Assembly: GCA_964579295.1 (NCBI GenBank)
Contig: CAZOGK010000003.1
Coordinates: 124,001-188,000 of the forward strand
Source of the DNA: JAAYYY01 sp964579295
GTDB taxonomy: Bacteria > Chloroflexota > Anaerolineae > Promineifilales > Promineifilaceae
DNA: 64,000 nucleotides
Direction: 5' to 3'
Part shown: positions 49,211 through 59,439 of the stretch, piece after piece
Numbering within the stretch: position 1 is the stretch's first letter
Layout of the letters: each line of letters begins with the position of its first letter
Translations under genes and position numbers: made by a program
Notes under the pieces: model-generated
Seen by the model: the letters and a program-made list of their open reading frames with translations, nothing else
The model's database searches: none
Told to the model about the DNA's origin: nothing

Positions 49211-51655
49211 CTAGGCTGTTTCCTTTTCCTCTCTCACCGGCTGGCGCTCGCCGCACACTGTGCATTCAGCCTGGCGTGCGGACTGCTGCACCAGCAGTCC
49301 GCCGCACTTACGGCATCCGCCCGGTAGCGGCCGTTTCCAGCTTGTCCACTCACAGTCAGGATAGTTGGCGCAGCCGTAGAACGTCTTGCCGCGGCGGGTG
49401 CGCTTGACGATCAGGTCTCCGCCGCATAGGGGGCAATCGACTCCTACCTTCTCCACAATCTGCTCCGTATAGCGGCAGGTTGGAAAGCTACTGCAGCCAA
49501 TAAAGCGGCCATAGCGGCCCGTCCGGTAGAGAAGGTCGCTGCCGCACTGCGGGCAGGCGCGCCCGACCGGCTCCGGCTCCTGTTGCACGCGCACCTCGGG
49601 CATATCGTCTTCAGCCAGCTCCAGATTACGCGCGAAATCTTCGTAGAACTCGCGGACCACAGGCACCCAGGGGCGGCCCTCGGCAATTTCGTCCAGTTCG
49701 TCTTCCATGCGCGCCGTGAAGCCCACCGACATGACATCCGGGAAGTATTGCACGAGCAGGTCGTTAACCACCTGGCCGGTCTCCGTCGGGACGAGCCGCT
49801 TGTCTTCGGTCGTGACGTAGCCCCGGTTCTGGATCGTGGAGATGATCGAGGCGTAGGTGCTGGGTCGGCCAATGCCGTTCTGTTCCAGCTCCTTCACCAG
49901 CGTCGCCTCGCTAAAACGCGGCGGCGGCTGGGTGAAGTGCTGTTCCGGCAGCAGCTGCAGCAGATCCAGTGACTCGCCGGCCTGGAGATCGCCAGGCACG
50001 ACAACTTCGGCATCCGCCGGCCGGTCTTCTGGCTCGCTCTCCTCATAGAGCGCCAGGAAGCCGGGGAAGCGCAACGTTGAGCCGCTGGCGCGGAAGAGAT
50101 AGGGCCGCTTGTCGACCGGCGTGGCGGCGGGGCCGGCCATGATGTCTACCGAGACCGTATCATAAAGAGCAGCCTCCATCTGGCTGGCGACAAAGCGCTT
50201 CCAGATGAGATTGTAGAGGCGATATTGATCGCGCGACAGATAGGGCTTGACCTGGTGTGGCGTGTGGCGCACCGACGTGGGGCGAATGGCCTCATGGGCT
50301 TCCTGAGCGCCCTTGGAGTGCGTCTTGTAATCGCGCGGGCTCTGCGGCGTGTAGTCGCTGCCGAACCGCTCCACGATGTATTGGCGCGCCTCGGCCTGCG
50401 CTTCGCGCGAGACAGAGACACTGTCTGTACGCATGTAGGTGATCAGACCTTCAGTGCCCTCGTTGCCCAGGTCGACGCCTTCATAGAGCTGCTGGGCAAT
50501 GCGCATCGTCTTGTTCGTGCCAAAGCTGAGCGAGCGAGAGGCTTCCTGCTGCAGCGTACTGGTCGTGAACGGCGCCGCTGGCCGGCGCTGGCGCTGTCCC
50601 AGCCGGACGTCGGCCACGTGCCAGGCCGCGCCTTCCAGCGCCAGTAGATGATGCTGCACGGTTTCCTCGTTAGGCAGCTCCAGATCGTTCCCCTGGAACT
50701 TGTGCAAGCGGGCGCTGAAGAACGGGCGCGGCTCTTCGCCGCGATGCTGTTCCTGACTGAGCGCCGCGTCAATGGTCCAGTACTCCTGGGGCTCGAATGA
50801 ATCAATCTCACGCTCGCGCTCGACGACGAGGCGCACGGCCACCGATTGCACGCGGCCCGCAGAGAGGCGCCCACGCACCTTGCGCCAGAGCAGCGGGCTC
50901 AGCTTATAGCCGACGAGCCGGTCGAGGATGCGGCGCGCCTGCTGGGCATCCACCCGGTCCATATCGATGTCGCGCGGGTTCTCAAAGGCCGCTTTTATGG
51001 CCGGCTTGGTAATCTCCTGGAAGACAACGCGCCTGGTGCGCTTCGGGTCCATCTCCGCCGCCTCGCGCACGTGCCAGGCAATCGCCTCGCCCTCGCGGTC
51101 GAGGTCAGTCGCCAGAAAGATTTCCTGGGCGCGGGCCGCCGCTTCTTTCAGGTCGCGCACCACGTCCCGCTTCTCATTCGGGACCCGGTATTCGGGCTCG
51201 AAGCTATTATCCACGGCAACGCTGAGACGCGACTTAAGCAGGTCGCGTACGTGGCCCACACTCGACTTCACCTGGTAGCCGCTGCCCAGATAGCGCCCAA
51301 TCGTGCGCGCTTTGGCCGGCGACTCGACGACGACCAGCTTACCGGAGCGGCGGCGATTGCCGTCCTGGCTGCTGCTCGCCTTCTTCGTGCTGCGTGCTTT
51401 CTTCTTTCCGGCCCGCTTGCCCGGCGCGTCCTTACGCCCGGAAGCCGTCTTGCCCTTGCTGCGTGGGGCAGGCTCGGGCTTCGGTAGCCCCTCGTGCAGC
51501 GGCGTGTAGCCCGTACGGTAGATCGTGCCGCCGCAAACGGGGCAGACACCGCGTGTGCCCGGCGAGCCGCTGGCCGAATATTCCGCCTGCGGCGACTGCA
51601 GCGCCCGCTTCTGGCGGCATTTCATACAATATCCTTCTATCTGCAAATCAGTCAT
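49211..51655 (-). CDS. topA: DNA topoisomerase I with N-terminal DUF5679-type zinc ribbon
   Basis: 814 residues. Residues 1-50 are a separate zinc ribbon (CMKC at 10-13, VCPVCGG at 37-43) of DUF5679 type, joined by a basic Lys/Arg/Ser linker to a standard TopA. Toprim starts near 105 (KLVVVESPAKARTIGRYLG; DLDREGE at 184); the active Tyr is Y407 in GLITYMRTDS. Three C-terminal zinc fingers follow (CPQCG, CPLCG, CRKCG). The enzyme relaxes negative supercoils. Its start is 2 bases after the manC stop, so it is transcribed with manC and dprA. Confidence 0.96.
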   Translation of the reverse strand: MTDLQIEGYCMKCRQKRALQSPQAEYSASGSPGTRGVCPVCGGTIYRTGYTPLHEGLPKPEPAPRSKGKTASGRKDAPGKRAGKKKARSTKKASSSQDGNRRRSGKLVVVESPAKARTIGRYLGSGYQVKSSVGHVRDLLKSRLSVAVDNSFEPEYRVPNEKRDVVRDLKEAAARAQEIFLATDLDREGEAIAWHVREAAEMDPKRTRRVVFQEITKPAIKAAFENPRDIDMDRVDAQQARRILDRLVGYKLSPLLWRKVRGRLSAGRVQSVAVRLVVEREREIDSFEPQEYWTIDAALSQEQHRGEEPRPFFSARLHKFQGNDLELPNEETVQHHLLALEGAAWHVADVRLGQRQRRPAAPFTTSTLQQEASRSLSFGTNKTMRIAQQLYEGVDLGNEGTEGLITYMRTDSVSVSREAQAEARQYIVERFGSDYTPQSPRDYKTHSKGAQEAHEAIRPTSVRHTPHQVKPYLSRDQYRLYNLIWKRFVASQMEAALYDTVSVDIMAGPAATPVDKRPYLFRASGSTLRFPGFLALYEESEPEDRPADAEVVVPGDLQAGESLDLLQLLPEQHFTQPPPRFSEATLVKELEQNGIGRPSTYASIISTIQNRGYVTTEDKRLVPTETGQVVNDLLVQYFPDVMSVGFTARMEDELDEIAEGRPWVPVVREFYEDFARNLELAEDDMPEVRVQQEPEPVGRACPQCGSDLLYRTGRYGRFIGCSSFPTCRYTEQIVEKVGVDCPLCGGDLIVKRTRRGKTFYGCANYPDCEWTSWKRPLPGGCRKCGGLLVQQSARQAECTVCGERQPVREEKETA

Positions 51656-51657
51656 GC

Positions 51658-52749
51658 CTAACTAAAATTCTCCAGCTCTGTTCCTTCCAGGCTATTAACG
51701 AATTCTTTTACCCGGGGGATCATATCTTTGTGGACGACGAGGATAGCGTCCTCGGTGTTTACCACGACTATGCCATCCAGGCCAATCACTGCCATGAGCT
51801 TGTCACTTTCGTAGTTGAAAAGCAAGCTATCACGGGTATCAGGCGCCCTTACTAATCCTTGAGTAACGGTCTCGTCCTCGTCGCCGGCCAGCGCTTCTTT
51901 CAGCGCATAGAGCGTGCCAGGATCGCTCCAGCCCATCTCGCCGTGCAGCGAGACCGCCTGCTCCGGCGCCACATGGGTCAGGATGGCATCGTCAAAGCTA
52001 ATCTTTGTCAGGCGCGGATAAACCTCGCGCAATGTTGGCTCATACTGATCGCTACCAATGGCCGCTTCGATGCGCGCCAGGCCCGCGCTCATCTCGGGTT
52101 GGCGCCGGGCATAAAGCTCACGCACAAAACCAACCGTCGTCACGAAATAACCAGTGTTCCAGACATGGCGTTGCCCGGCTAACATCTCGCGCGCCCGCGT
52201 CAGCGGCGGGCGATAGACAAACGAGTCGAAGGCGAAGTATGGCCGGCCGGCCGCCTCGCCCAGCTGCTCGCCCAGGCCAATCCAGCCCAGGTTTTCGTTG
52301 GCAAAGCGCGGCGTCTCGCCAATGAAGACGATCTCGGCGCGCTTTTCCTCGATCAGCGCTTCTCCGGCGGCCAGTAGCTGCCGGAAGGCGCGCACATCGC
52401 TCATGTAATTGTCGCCCCAGAGGATAGCCAGCGGCTCGTCTGGGGCGGCCGCGGCGTGGGTCAGGTGGGCCAGCGCCAGGCCGACGGCGGGCGCCAGGTC
52501 GCGGCGCTCCGGTTCGCCGATGACGTTTTGCAGTGGGAGCGTGGGTAGTTGCTCGCGGATGATCTCCAGATAGCGCTCATTCGTCGAGACGTATATATTG
52601 TCCGCGCCATAAGGCTCCAGAACGCGGTCTACGGCGAGCTGCACAGTCGAACGCTCGCCGATAATCGGCTCAAACTGCTTTGGCGTCTGTTTGCGGCTAA
52701 TCGGCCACAGGCGGCGGCCGGTGCCCCCGGCAAAGATGACGATCTTCAT
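51658..52749 (-). CDS. manC: mannose-1-phosphate guanylyltransferase
   Basis: 363 residues. Nucleotidyltransferase making GDP-mannose for glycans. GGTGRRLWPISRKQTPKQF is the diagnostic start; NVIGEPERRDLAPAVGLALA, WGDNYM and FNTGYF-like WNTGYFVTT follow, and a left-handed helix-like tail ends it. It has no fused isomerase domain. The gene lies between dprA and topA, which are usually neighbours; AAAGGAA precedes the ATG. Confidence 0.92.
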   Translation of the reverse strand: MKIVIFAGGTGRRLWPISRKQTPKQFEPIIGERSTVQLAVDRVLEPYGADNIYVSTNERYLEIIREQLPTLPLQNVIGEPERRDLAPAVGLALAHLTHAAAAPDEPLAILWGDNYMSDVRAFRQLLAAGEALIEEKRAEIVFIGETPRFANENLGWIGLGEQLGEAAGRPYFAFDSFVYRPPLTRAREMLAGQRHVWNTGYFVTTVGFVRELYARRQPEMSAGLARIEAAIGSDQYEPTLREVYPRLTKISFDDAILTHVAPEQAVSLHGEMGWSDPGTLYALKEALAGDEDETVTQGLVRAPDTRDSLLFNYESDKLMAVIGLDGIVVVNTEDAILVVHKDMIPRVKEFVNSLEGTELENFS

Positions 52750-52782
52750 AAAACGTGTTCCTTTCAGGATGCGGACGCCATG

Positions 52783-53964
52783 CTACGCGTGTTCGGGAGC
52801 GCCGCTCAGACCTCTGTCGCTTTCGTCGTCGCCCGCTGTGGCGGCTCCGGTTTCATATTCGGGGCCCGGCTCGCGCGCCAGCACGAACTTCATACCGCCC
52901 ACCTGCTGCACCATTCCCTTCAGCTCCATGAGCGCCAGCGTGCTGCCGACCAGCGCGCTGCTCAGGCCGGTCGTGCGCGTCAGGTCGTCCACGTGCACCG
53001 GCTGCGGCGATAGGTGGGCAAGGAGCATCGCCTCTTCCTCGCTCTCCGGCAGCGCCATCTGCACGGCCACGTGCTGCGTCACCATGGTCAGGTTCAGCTC
53101 TTCCAGCACATCCTCGACGCCGAGCACCAGCTTGGCGCCCTGTTGGATGAGGCGATTGGGCCCGCGGCTCGCATGGCTGTTGATGTTGCCCGGCACGGCA
53201 AAGACCTCACGACTTTGCTCGGCGGCGAAGTTGGCTGTGATCAGGGCGCCGGAGCGCTCGCCGGCCTCGACGACAATGGTACCGAGACTGAGGCCGCTGA
53301 TAATGCGGTTGCGCGGCGGGAAGTTCTTCGCATCCGGCGGCGTATCGAGCGCGTATTCGGAGATGACTGCGCCCTGTCCACGCTCCACAATCGCTTTTAC
53401 CAGACCACGGTGTTCCGGCGGGTAAATGGAAGCCAGCCCAGAACCAAGGACGGCGATGGTACGCCCCCCTACTTCTAGCGCGGTCTCATGCGCTATCCCA
53501 TCAGTCCCGCGGGCCAGGCCGCTGACAATGGTGACATTGTTGCGCGCCAGGCCGGCCACCAGTTCGCGCGTGATCTGGCGCCCGTAGGACGTTACCCGGC
53601 GCGTGCCGACCACAGCGACAGCCCAGCTATCCATCTCCTGCAGAGTGCCCGCCACATAGAGTACAGGCGGCGAGCCGGTGACCTCTCTTAGCAACCGCGG
53701 ATAGCGCTCCGACTGCCAGGTCAGGACATCAATCCCGGCCGCGGCTACACGCGCCGCGTAACGCTCCAGGTCCACCGTTGCACGGACTTCCTGCAGGGTC
53801 GCTATCGCTCGCTTGTCGAGGCCAATGCGCTGAAGCTGGTCTTCTGGCGCCCGCCAGGCTGCTCCCAGCTCGCCGTAAAAATCGAGTAGTGCCTGCAGCT
53901 TAGCCGGCCCGATTCCGTTGACCAGGTTGAAGCCCAGCCAATACTTGATATCGTCCATGTCCAT
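52783..53964 (-). CDS. dprA: DNA-processing protein A (RecA loader in transformation)
   Basis: 393 residues. N-terminal SAM-like region (LVNGIGPAKLQALLDFYG), Rossmann DNA-binding core (VAVVGTRRVTSYGRQ, VSGLARGTDGIAHETAL, VLGSGL, FPPRNRIISGLS, EAGERSGALITANFA), and a C-terminal winged-helix (VHVDDLTRTTGL). DprA protects incoming single strands and loads RecA, so natural transformation is possible here. The start is uncertain: TTG 53967, ATG 53964 or ATG 53958, none with a clear ribosome site. Confidence 0.94.
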   Translation of the reverse strand: MDMDDIKYWLGFNLVNGIGPAKLQALLDFYGELGAAWRAPEDQLQRIGLDKRAIATLQEVRATVDLERYAARVAAAGIDVLTWQSERYPRLLREVTGSPPVLYVAGTLQEMDSWAVAVVGTRRVTSYGRQITRELVAGLARNNVTIVSGLARGTDGIAHETALEVGGRTIAVLGSGLASIYPPEHRGLVKAIVERGQGAVISEYALDTPPDAKNFPPRNRIISGLSLGTIVVEAGERSGALITANFAAEQSREVFAVPGNINSHASRGPNRLIQQGAKLVLGVEDVLEELNLTMVTQHVAVQMALPESEEEAMLLAHLSPQPVHVDDLTRTTGLSSALVGSTLALMELKGMVQQVGGMKFVLAREPGPEYETGAATAGDDESDRGLSGAPEHA

Positions 53965-54028
53965 CAACGATAATCGGCGGGAATAACGGCGTCAAATGGG
54001 CAGCCTGCGCGCCGGCGTCTGGCTGCGC

Positions 54029-54631
54029 CTACAGCAGCCCTGGCAAGATATGCACGGTAATGCGGCCCGCCTCGAGGTCAATCTCCTGTACCACTTCCAG
54101 CGTGTTGGGCAGGAGCAGCTCACCGCGGGCGCCGGCCACGACGAATACTTCATTGGCGCCGGTCTCCAGCACCTCCTGCACGACGCCGAGCAGCTCGCCC
54201 TCGTCGGTGTAGACGTCCAGCCCTTCCAGCTGGTAGAAGTAATATTCGTCTTCGGCAAGCGGCAGCGCGTCTTCCAGCGGAATCAGGAGCAGCATACTGC
54301 GCAATGCCTCGGCTGCCTCGCGCGTGTCGATGCCGGCAAGCTGCAGGAGCGCCTGCTCTTTGTGCAGCCGCACCTTCCTGATTTCGACCCGTTCCGGCTC
54401 CTGCTCATCCGCGACGCGCGCGAGGTAGAGCTGCTCCAGCCAGGTCAGCCGCTCGGGCAGCTCGGTCAGAACTTCCACGCGCAGCTCACCACGCACGCCA
54501 TGCGGCTTGACAATGCGCCCGACTACCAAAAAACGAGGCTCAGCCGGTCTATTTCCTGCTGAGCCTTGTTCCGGGTCGCGTTGATCTGGTTGCTCTCTGG
54601 CGCTCAACGAACCATCATCCTTTCGCGGCAA
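54029..54631 (-). CDS. rimM: 16S rRNA processing protein RimM
   Basis: Up to 200 residues. The RimM barrel begins near residue 33 (FLVVGRIVKPHGVRGELRVE) and the PRC-barrel half follows (YYFYQLEGLDVYTDEGELLG, NEVFVVAGARGELLLP). It helps mature the 30S head with S19. The first 30 residues are polar and probably disordered; the TTG start at 54631 has GAGGGG before it, but a TTG a few codons later is possible. The ffh-rpsP-khpA-rimM order is conserved in many bacteria. Confidence 0.94.
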   Translation of the reverse strand: MPRKDDGSLSAREQPDQRDPEQGSAGNRPAEPRFLVVGRIVKPHGVRGELRVEVLTELPERLTWLEQLYLARVADEQEPERVEIRKVRLHKEQALLQLAGIDTREAAEALRSMLLLIPLEDALPLAEDEYYFYQLEGLDVYTDEGELLGVVQEVLETGANEVFVVAGARGELLLPNTLEVVQEIDLEAGRITVHILPGLL

Positions 54632-54675
54632 GGAAACCCCTCGGCCGCGTCTCCACTCACTTTTCCAGCCCGGCG

Positions 54676-54906
54676 CTAGTCTACGACTTCCAGCGTGACG
54701 CGCTTGCCTTCGCGGGCGGCAATGACCTCTACCAGAGCGCGCATGGCATTGACCACTCGGCCGCGCTTGCCGATGACGCGGCCCATATCCGGCTCGGCCA
54801 CGTGCAGCTCGATGATAATAGCCGAGGCTTCCTGTATCTCTTTCACCGCGACGGCGTCGGGATGGTCAACTAACGACTTGGCGATGTATTCAACCAGCTC
54901 TTTCAT
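54676..54906 (-). CDS. khpA: KH-domain RNA-binding protein KhpA
   Basis: 76 residues, a single KH domain with the GxxG loop in GRVIGKRGRVVNAMRAL. KhpA, often with KhpB, binds RNA and affects cell division and ribosome biogenesis. ATG 54906 follows GGGTAGG; a TTG four codons earlier is less likely. It sits between rpsP and rimM as in Firmicutes. Confidence 0.94.
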   Translation of the reverse strand: MKELVEYIAKSLVDHPDAVAVKEIQEASAIIIELHVAEPDMGRVIGKRGRVVNAMRALVEVIAAREGKRVTLEVVD

Positions 54907-54926
54907 AGGCCTACCCAACAGGGAGA

Positions 54927-55475
54927 CTACTCTTCTTCGCTCCGTACGGCGCTGCTAACGGCGGCGCCGACAGCCTCGGCCACCTGCGCTGCCGTATCGC
55001 TCACCGTCTCGGCAACGTCCTCAACGCGATCCTTGATCGCCTCGAGGATGCCTCCGTCCTCTTCTTCGGCTTCGGCATAGGCCTCGCCGACGGCAGTTTC
55101 CGGCGCTGCTACGACAGTCGCCGCCGCGGCCGCCTTCTGGGCTTTCGCAGTGGCGGCCGGCGCGGCCGGGGCGCTCTCCTGAATCTCGGCAACGAGCGCG
55201 TCAAACGGCTCGCCGGCCTTGAGGCGCGCCAGGCGCTCCATCGTTCCCTGCTTTTCCAGCAGGCGGCGCACGGCGTCGCTCGGCTGCGCGCCGACGCTCA
55301 GCCAGTAGAGCGCGCGCTCTTCTTTAATGGCAAACGTAATGGGGTCGGTCAACGCCGTATAGTGGCCGATGTTCTCGACAATACGCCCATCACGCTTTGC
55401 TTCCGCATCGGCGACGACGACGCGGTAATATGGTTGTCTCTTTTTCCCTACACGGGTCAAACGAATACGCAGCAT
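54927..55475 (-). CDS. rpsP: 30S ribosomal protein S16 with long Ala/acidic tail
   Basis: 182 residues; the S16 core covers the first 85 (MLRIRLTRVGKKRQPYYRVV, DGRIVENIGHY, ALYWLSVGAQPSDAV). The remaining 97 are rich in Ala, Glu and Val, with a helix-like EEDGGILEAIKDRVEDVAET at about 138-157. Standard S16 is 80-90 residues, so the tail doubles its length. GGAG precedes the ATG. The gene is downstream of ffh, as usual. Confidence 0.95.
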   Translation of the reverse strand: MLRIRLTRVGKKRQPYYRVVVADAEAKRDGRIVENIGHYTALTDPITFAIKEERALYWLSVGAQPSDAVRRLLEKQGTMERLARLKAGEPFDALVAEIQESAPAAPAATAKAQKAAAAATVVAAPETAVGEAYAEAEEEDGGILEAIKDRVEDVAETVSDTAAQVAEAVGAAVSSAVRSEEE

Positions 55476-55541
55476 TCTCTATCTCCAACAGGAATTTTCA
55501 GGTTAGCCGTACCAGCGCGGCCACGCTCTAAAACCAATCAA

Positions 55542-56888
<1,347 letters not shown>

Positions 56889-56965
56889 AGGGAGCTACCT
56901 GTTACTTCTGCGCTGCCTTCCAAAACTGGGGCCGCGCAGACAGCCCGTTTCCGGCCATAGACAAC

Positions 56966-56987
56966 AAAAATTGTGGCCCAGCCACAA
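56966..56987 (-). terminator. intrinsic terminator of metK
   Basis: On the minus strand TTGTGGC-TGG-GCCACAA (56987-56971) is followed by TTTTT (56970-56966). It lies 117 bases after the metK stop. A second perfect 10-base hairpin at 57051-57075, without T-tract, lies between. Confidence 0.75.
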
Positions 56988-57103
56988 GACAGGCAATTCT
57001 AACGCAGCCGTGTTCCCCAGTCAAATTGGTTAACGAGCGGCCAGAGGGCGGCAGGCAACCGGGCGGGTTGCCTGCACAACTCGGTCCTATGACGGAACGG
57101 CTA

Positions 57104-58333
57104 CTATTCCGGTGCGTGCAGCAGCGCGCTCGCTCGCTCACGCAGCAGCTCGGCCCGGCTGGTGCGCTCCCAGGGCAGGTCGAGATCATCGCGGCCAAAA
57201 TGGCCGTAGGCGGCGGTCTGCCGATAGATAGGACGGCGCAGATCCAGGTCACGAATGATGGCGCCCGGCCGCAGATCAAACGTCGCTTCGATCAGCTCGA
57301 CCAGCTTTTCGGCCGGCAGCTTGCCCGTGCCGAACGTTTCGACATTGATGCTCAGCGGGTGGGCGATACCGATGGCGTAGGCTACCTGTACTTCGCAGCG
57401 CTCGGCCAGGCCGGCGGCGACGATATTCTTGGCGACCCAGCGCGCGGCGTAAGCCGCACTGCGGTCTACTTTCGTGGCGTCCTTACCGCTGAATGCGCCG
57501 CCCCCATGTCGTCCCATGCCGCCGTAAGTATCCACGATGATTTTGCGCCCGGTCAGTCCGGCGTCGCCCATCGGACCGCCGATGACAAAGCGCCCGGTGG
57601 GATTCACATAGATCTTCAGCTCGTCGTCGACCAGCTCCGCCGGCAGCACCGGCAGAATGATCGTATCGATCACCTGCTGGCGCAGCTCGTCGTATTCGAT
57701 ATCCGGCGCATGCTGGGTACTGATGAGCACGGTGTGGATGCGCGCCGGGCGCCCGTAATGGTATTCGACCGTGACCTGCGACTTGCCGTCGGGCCGCAGC
57801 CAGGGCAACGTCCCACCTCGGCGCGCGTCTGTCAGGCGCCGGGTCAGCCTGTGCGCCAGCGAAATGGGAAGGGGCATCAGCTCCTCGGTCTCGCTGCAGG
57901 CGAAGCCAAACATCATACCCTGGTCGCCCGCGCCAATAGCGTTTATCGCCGCGTCTTCGTCGCCGTTGTTGCGGTATTCCAGGGCCACGTCAACGCCCTG
58001 CGCAATGTCCGGGCTCTGCGAGGCAATGGCTACCTGCACGCCGCAGGTATTACCGTCGAAGCCCTTGCCGCTGCTGTCGTAGCCAATCTCGGTCACCACG
58101 CGCCGAACGAGCTGGTCGATATCGACAAAAGCTGTCGTGGTGACTTCGCCCAGGACCATGACAAAGCCTGTCTTCACTGCCGTCTCGCAGGCCACACGCG
58201 CCTGCGGGTCCTGCTCCAGCATCGCGTCCAAAACGGCGTCGCTGATCTGGTCGCACATCTTGTCGGGATGCCCCTCGGTGACCGATTCAGACGTAAACAG
58301 AATCCTGGGCGACGTCATAAAATTAGTGCTCAT
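57104..58333 (-). CDS. metK: S-adenosylmethionine synthetase
   Basis: 409 residues. Makes SAM from methionine and ATP. GHPDKMCDQISDAVLDA near 21, the ATP loop GAGDQGMMFGFAC near 131, and GGGAFSGKDATKVDRSAAYAARW hold the metal and phosphate ligands. GGAGGG before ATG 58333 sets the start. It is a single-gene unit with its own promoter, SAM-I riboswitch and terminator, so product feedback is at the RNA level. Confidence 0.97.
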   Translation of the reverse strand: MSTNFMTSPRILFTSESVTEGHPDKMCDQISDAVLDAMLEQDPQARVACETAVKTGFVMVLGEVTTTAFVDIDQLVRRVVTEIGYDSSGKGFDGNTCGVQVAIASQSPDIAQGVDVALEYRNNGDEDAAINAIGAGDQGMMFGFACSETEELMPLPISLAHRLTRRLTDARRGGTLPWLRPDGKSQVTVEYHYGRPARIHTVLISTQHAPDIEYDELRQQVIDTIILPVLPAELVDDELKIYVNPTGRFVIGGPMGDAGLTGRKIIVDTYGGMGRHGGGAFSGKDATKVDRSAAYAARWVAKNIVAAGLAERCEVQVAYAIGIAHPLSINVETFGTGKLPAEKLVELIEATFDLRPGAIIRDLDLRRPIYRQTAAYGHFGRDDLDLPWERTSRAELLRERASALLHAPE

Positions 58334-58387
58334 TCTATCCCTCCGAAAATCGTCTTATCCTCAGCGCGGTATCTGGAGCAGGACAAC

Positions 58388-58416
58388 AAAAAGCCTCTTG
58401 GCTGGCAAGAGGCTTT
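58388..58416 (-). terminator. riboswitch-controlled terminator in the metK leader
   Basis: On the minus strand AAAGCCTCTTG (58416-58406) pairs with CAAGAGGCTTT (58400-58390), then more T. It lies 29 bases after the aptamer and 55 bases before the metK ATG. When SAM is bound, this hairpin is expected to form and stop transcription. Confidence 0.88.
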
Positions 58417-58444
58417 AATAGGCGATTAGCGTTCCTATCGACCA

Positions 58445-58541
58445 CTTATCTTCCAGCTTCTTGCTGCCGGAGTTAGCACCCTTCCCACAAGGGGGGTTGC
58501 TGCAGCTTCATCGGGCCGGTCCCTCCGCTGCTCTGGATAAG
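58445..58541 (-). promoter_or_regulatory. SAM-I (S-box) riboswitch upstream of metK
   Basis: 97 bases on the minus strand matching the S-box layout: P1 CTTATC (58541-58536) with GATAAG (58450-58445), then GCAGCGGAGGGACCGGCCCG, ATGAAGCTGC with GCAACC, a short P3 hairpin (CCCTT...AAGGG), and GTGCTAACTCCGGCAG. The kink-turn and SAM-binding core words are all present. An expression-platform terminator follows. Binding of SAM stabilises P1 and allows termination. Confidence 0.95.
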
Positions 58542-58563
58542 ATTAAGTAATTTTAATGGCGGA

Positions 58564-58591
58564 AGTATATCCCGTTCTCTGCCGCTGTCAA
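58564..58591 (-). promoter_or_regulatory. promoter of the metK riboswitch transcript
   Basis: TTGACA (58591-58586), a 16-base spacer, and TATACT (58569-58564) on the minus strand. The -35 is a perfect consensus and overlaps the fabI stop codon. Transcription would start near 58557, 16 bases before the aptamer. Confidence 0.75.
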
Positions 58592-59388
58592 CTGTCTGCT
58601 TCCCAATGCTCGGGAGGCTCCGGCATACCCAGGATATTGTAACCCGCGTCCACGTAAACCACCTCGCCGGTGACGCCACTGCTGAGATCGCTGCAGAGCC
58701 AGAGAGCCGTGTTCGCCACTTCGGCCTGGTCCACGTTACGGCGCAGCGGCGCGCGTTCTTCCGTGTAGCGGAGCATCTTGCGAAAGCCGGCAATCCCGGC
58801 GGCGGATAGCGTTTTGATCGGCCCGGCGGAGATAGCGTTGACCCGCACGTTTTCGGGTCCGAGATCGGCCGCCAGGTAGCGAACGCTGGCTTCCAGAGCG
58901 GCTTTGGCCACGCCCATGACGTTGTAATGGGGCACTGCCTTCTCGGCGCCATAGTAGGTCATCGTCACGATGCTGCCGCCCTCGCTCATCAGCGGCAGCG
59001 CGGCGCGCGCCAACGAGACGAGGCTGTAGGCGCTGATATCGAGCGCGACGCGGAAATCGTCCCGGGCCGTAGCGACGTAACGGCCGGTCAGCGCCTGCTG
59101 CGGCGCATAGGCGACCGCATGGATAAGTATGTCCAGCCGGCCAAAGTCATCGCCTGCCCTGGCGAAGAGCGTCTCAATCTCCTCGTCCTGGCCGACATCA
59201 CACTTCTCGACAAAGGAAACGTTCAGCGACTCCGCCAGCGGCCGGACGCGACGCTCAAGCTGCTCCAGTCCATAGCTAAAGCCAAGATTGGCGCCGTGCT
59301 CTGCCAGCGCCTGCGCGATGCCCCAGGCGATGGAGTTCTTGTTGGCAATCCCAAATATAAGCGCATTCTTCCCTTCCAGTAGCTTCAT
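58588..59388 (-). CDS. fabI: enoyl-ACP reductase FabI
   Basis: 266 residues from ATG 59388 (AGGAGAA upstream). Short-chain dehydrogenase catalysing the last step of each fatty-acid elongation cycle. GIANKNSIAWGIAQAL is the FabI-type nucleotide loop; the catalytic pair is Tyr and Lys in HYNVMGVAKAALEA, and RVNAISAGPIKTLSAAGI follows. It is downstream of mpg in the same direction. A FabL-like enzyme is encoded 740 bases away on the other strand. Confidence 0.95.
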   Translation of the reverse strand: MKLLEGKNALIFGIANKNSIAWGIAQALAEHGANLGFSYGLEQLERRVRPLAESLNVSFVEKCDVGQDEEIETLFARAGDDFGRLDILIHAVAYAPQQALTGRYVATARDDFRVALDISAYSLVSLARAALPLMSEGGSIVTMTYYGAEKAVPHYNVMGVAKAALEASVRYLAADLGPENVRVNAISAGPIKTLSAAGIAGFRKMLRYTEERAPLRRNVDQAEVANTALWLCSDLSSGVTGEVVYVDAGYNILGMPEPPEHWEADS

Positions 59389-59439
59389 CAGTTCTCCTCT
59401 TATCTCATGGTTGCCACGGTCATCAGCGCCGGCATCCAC

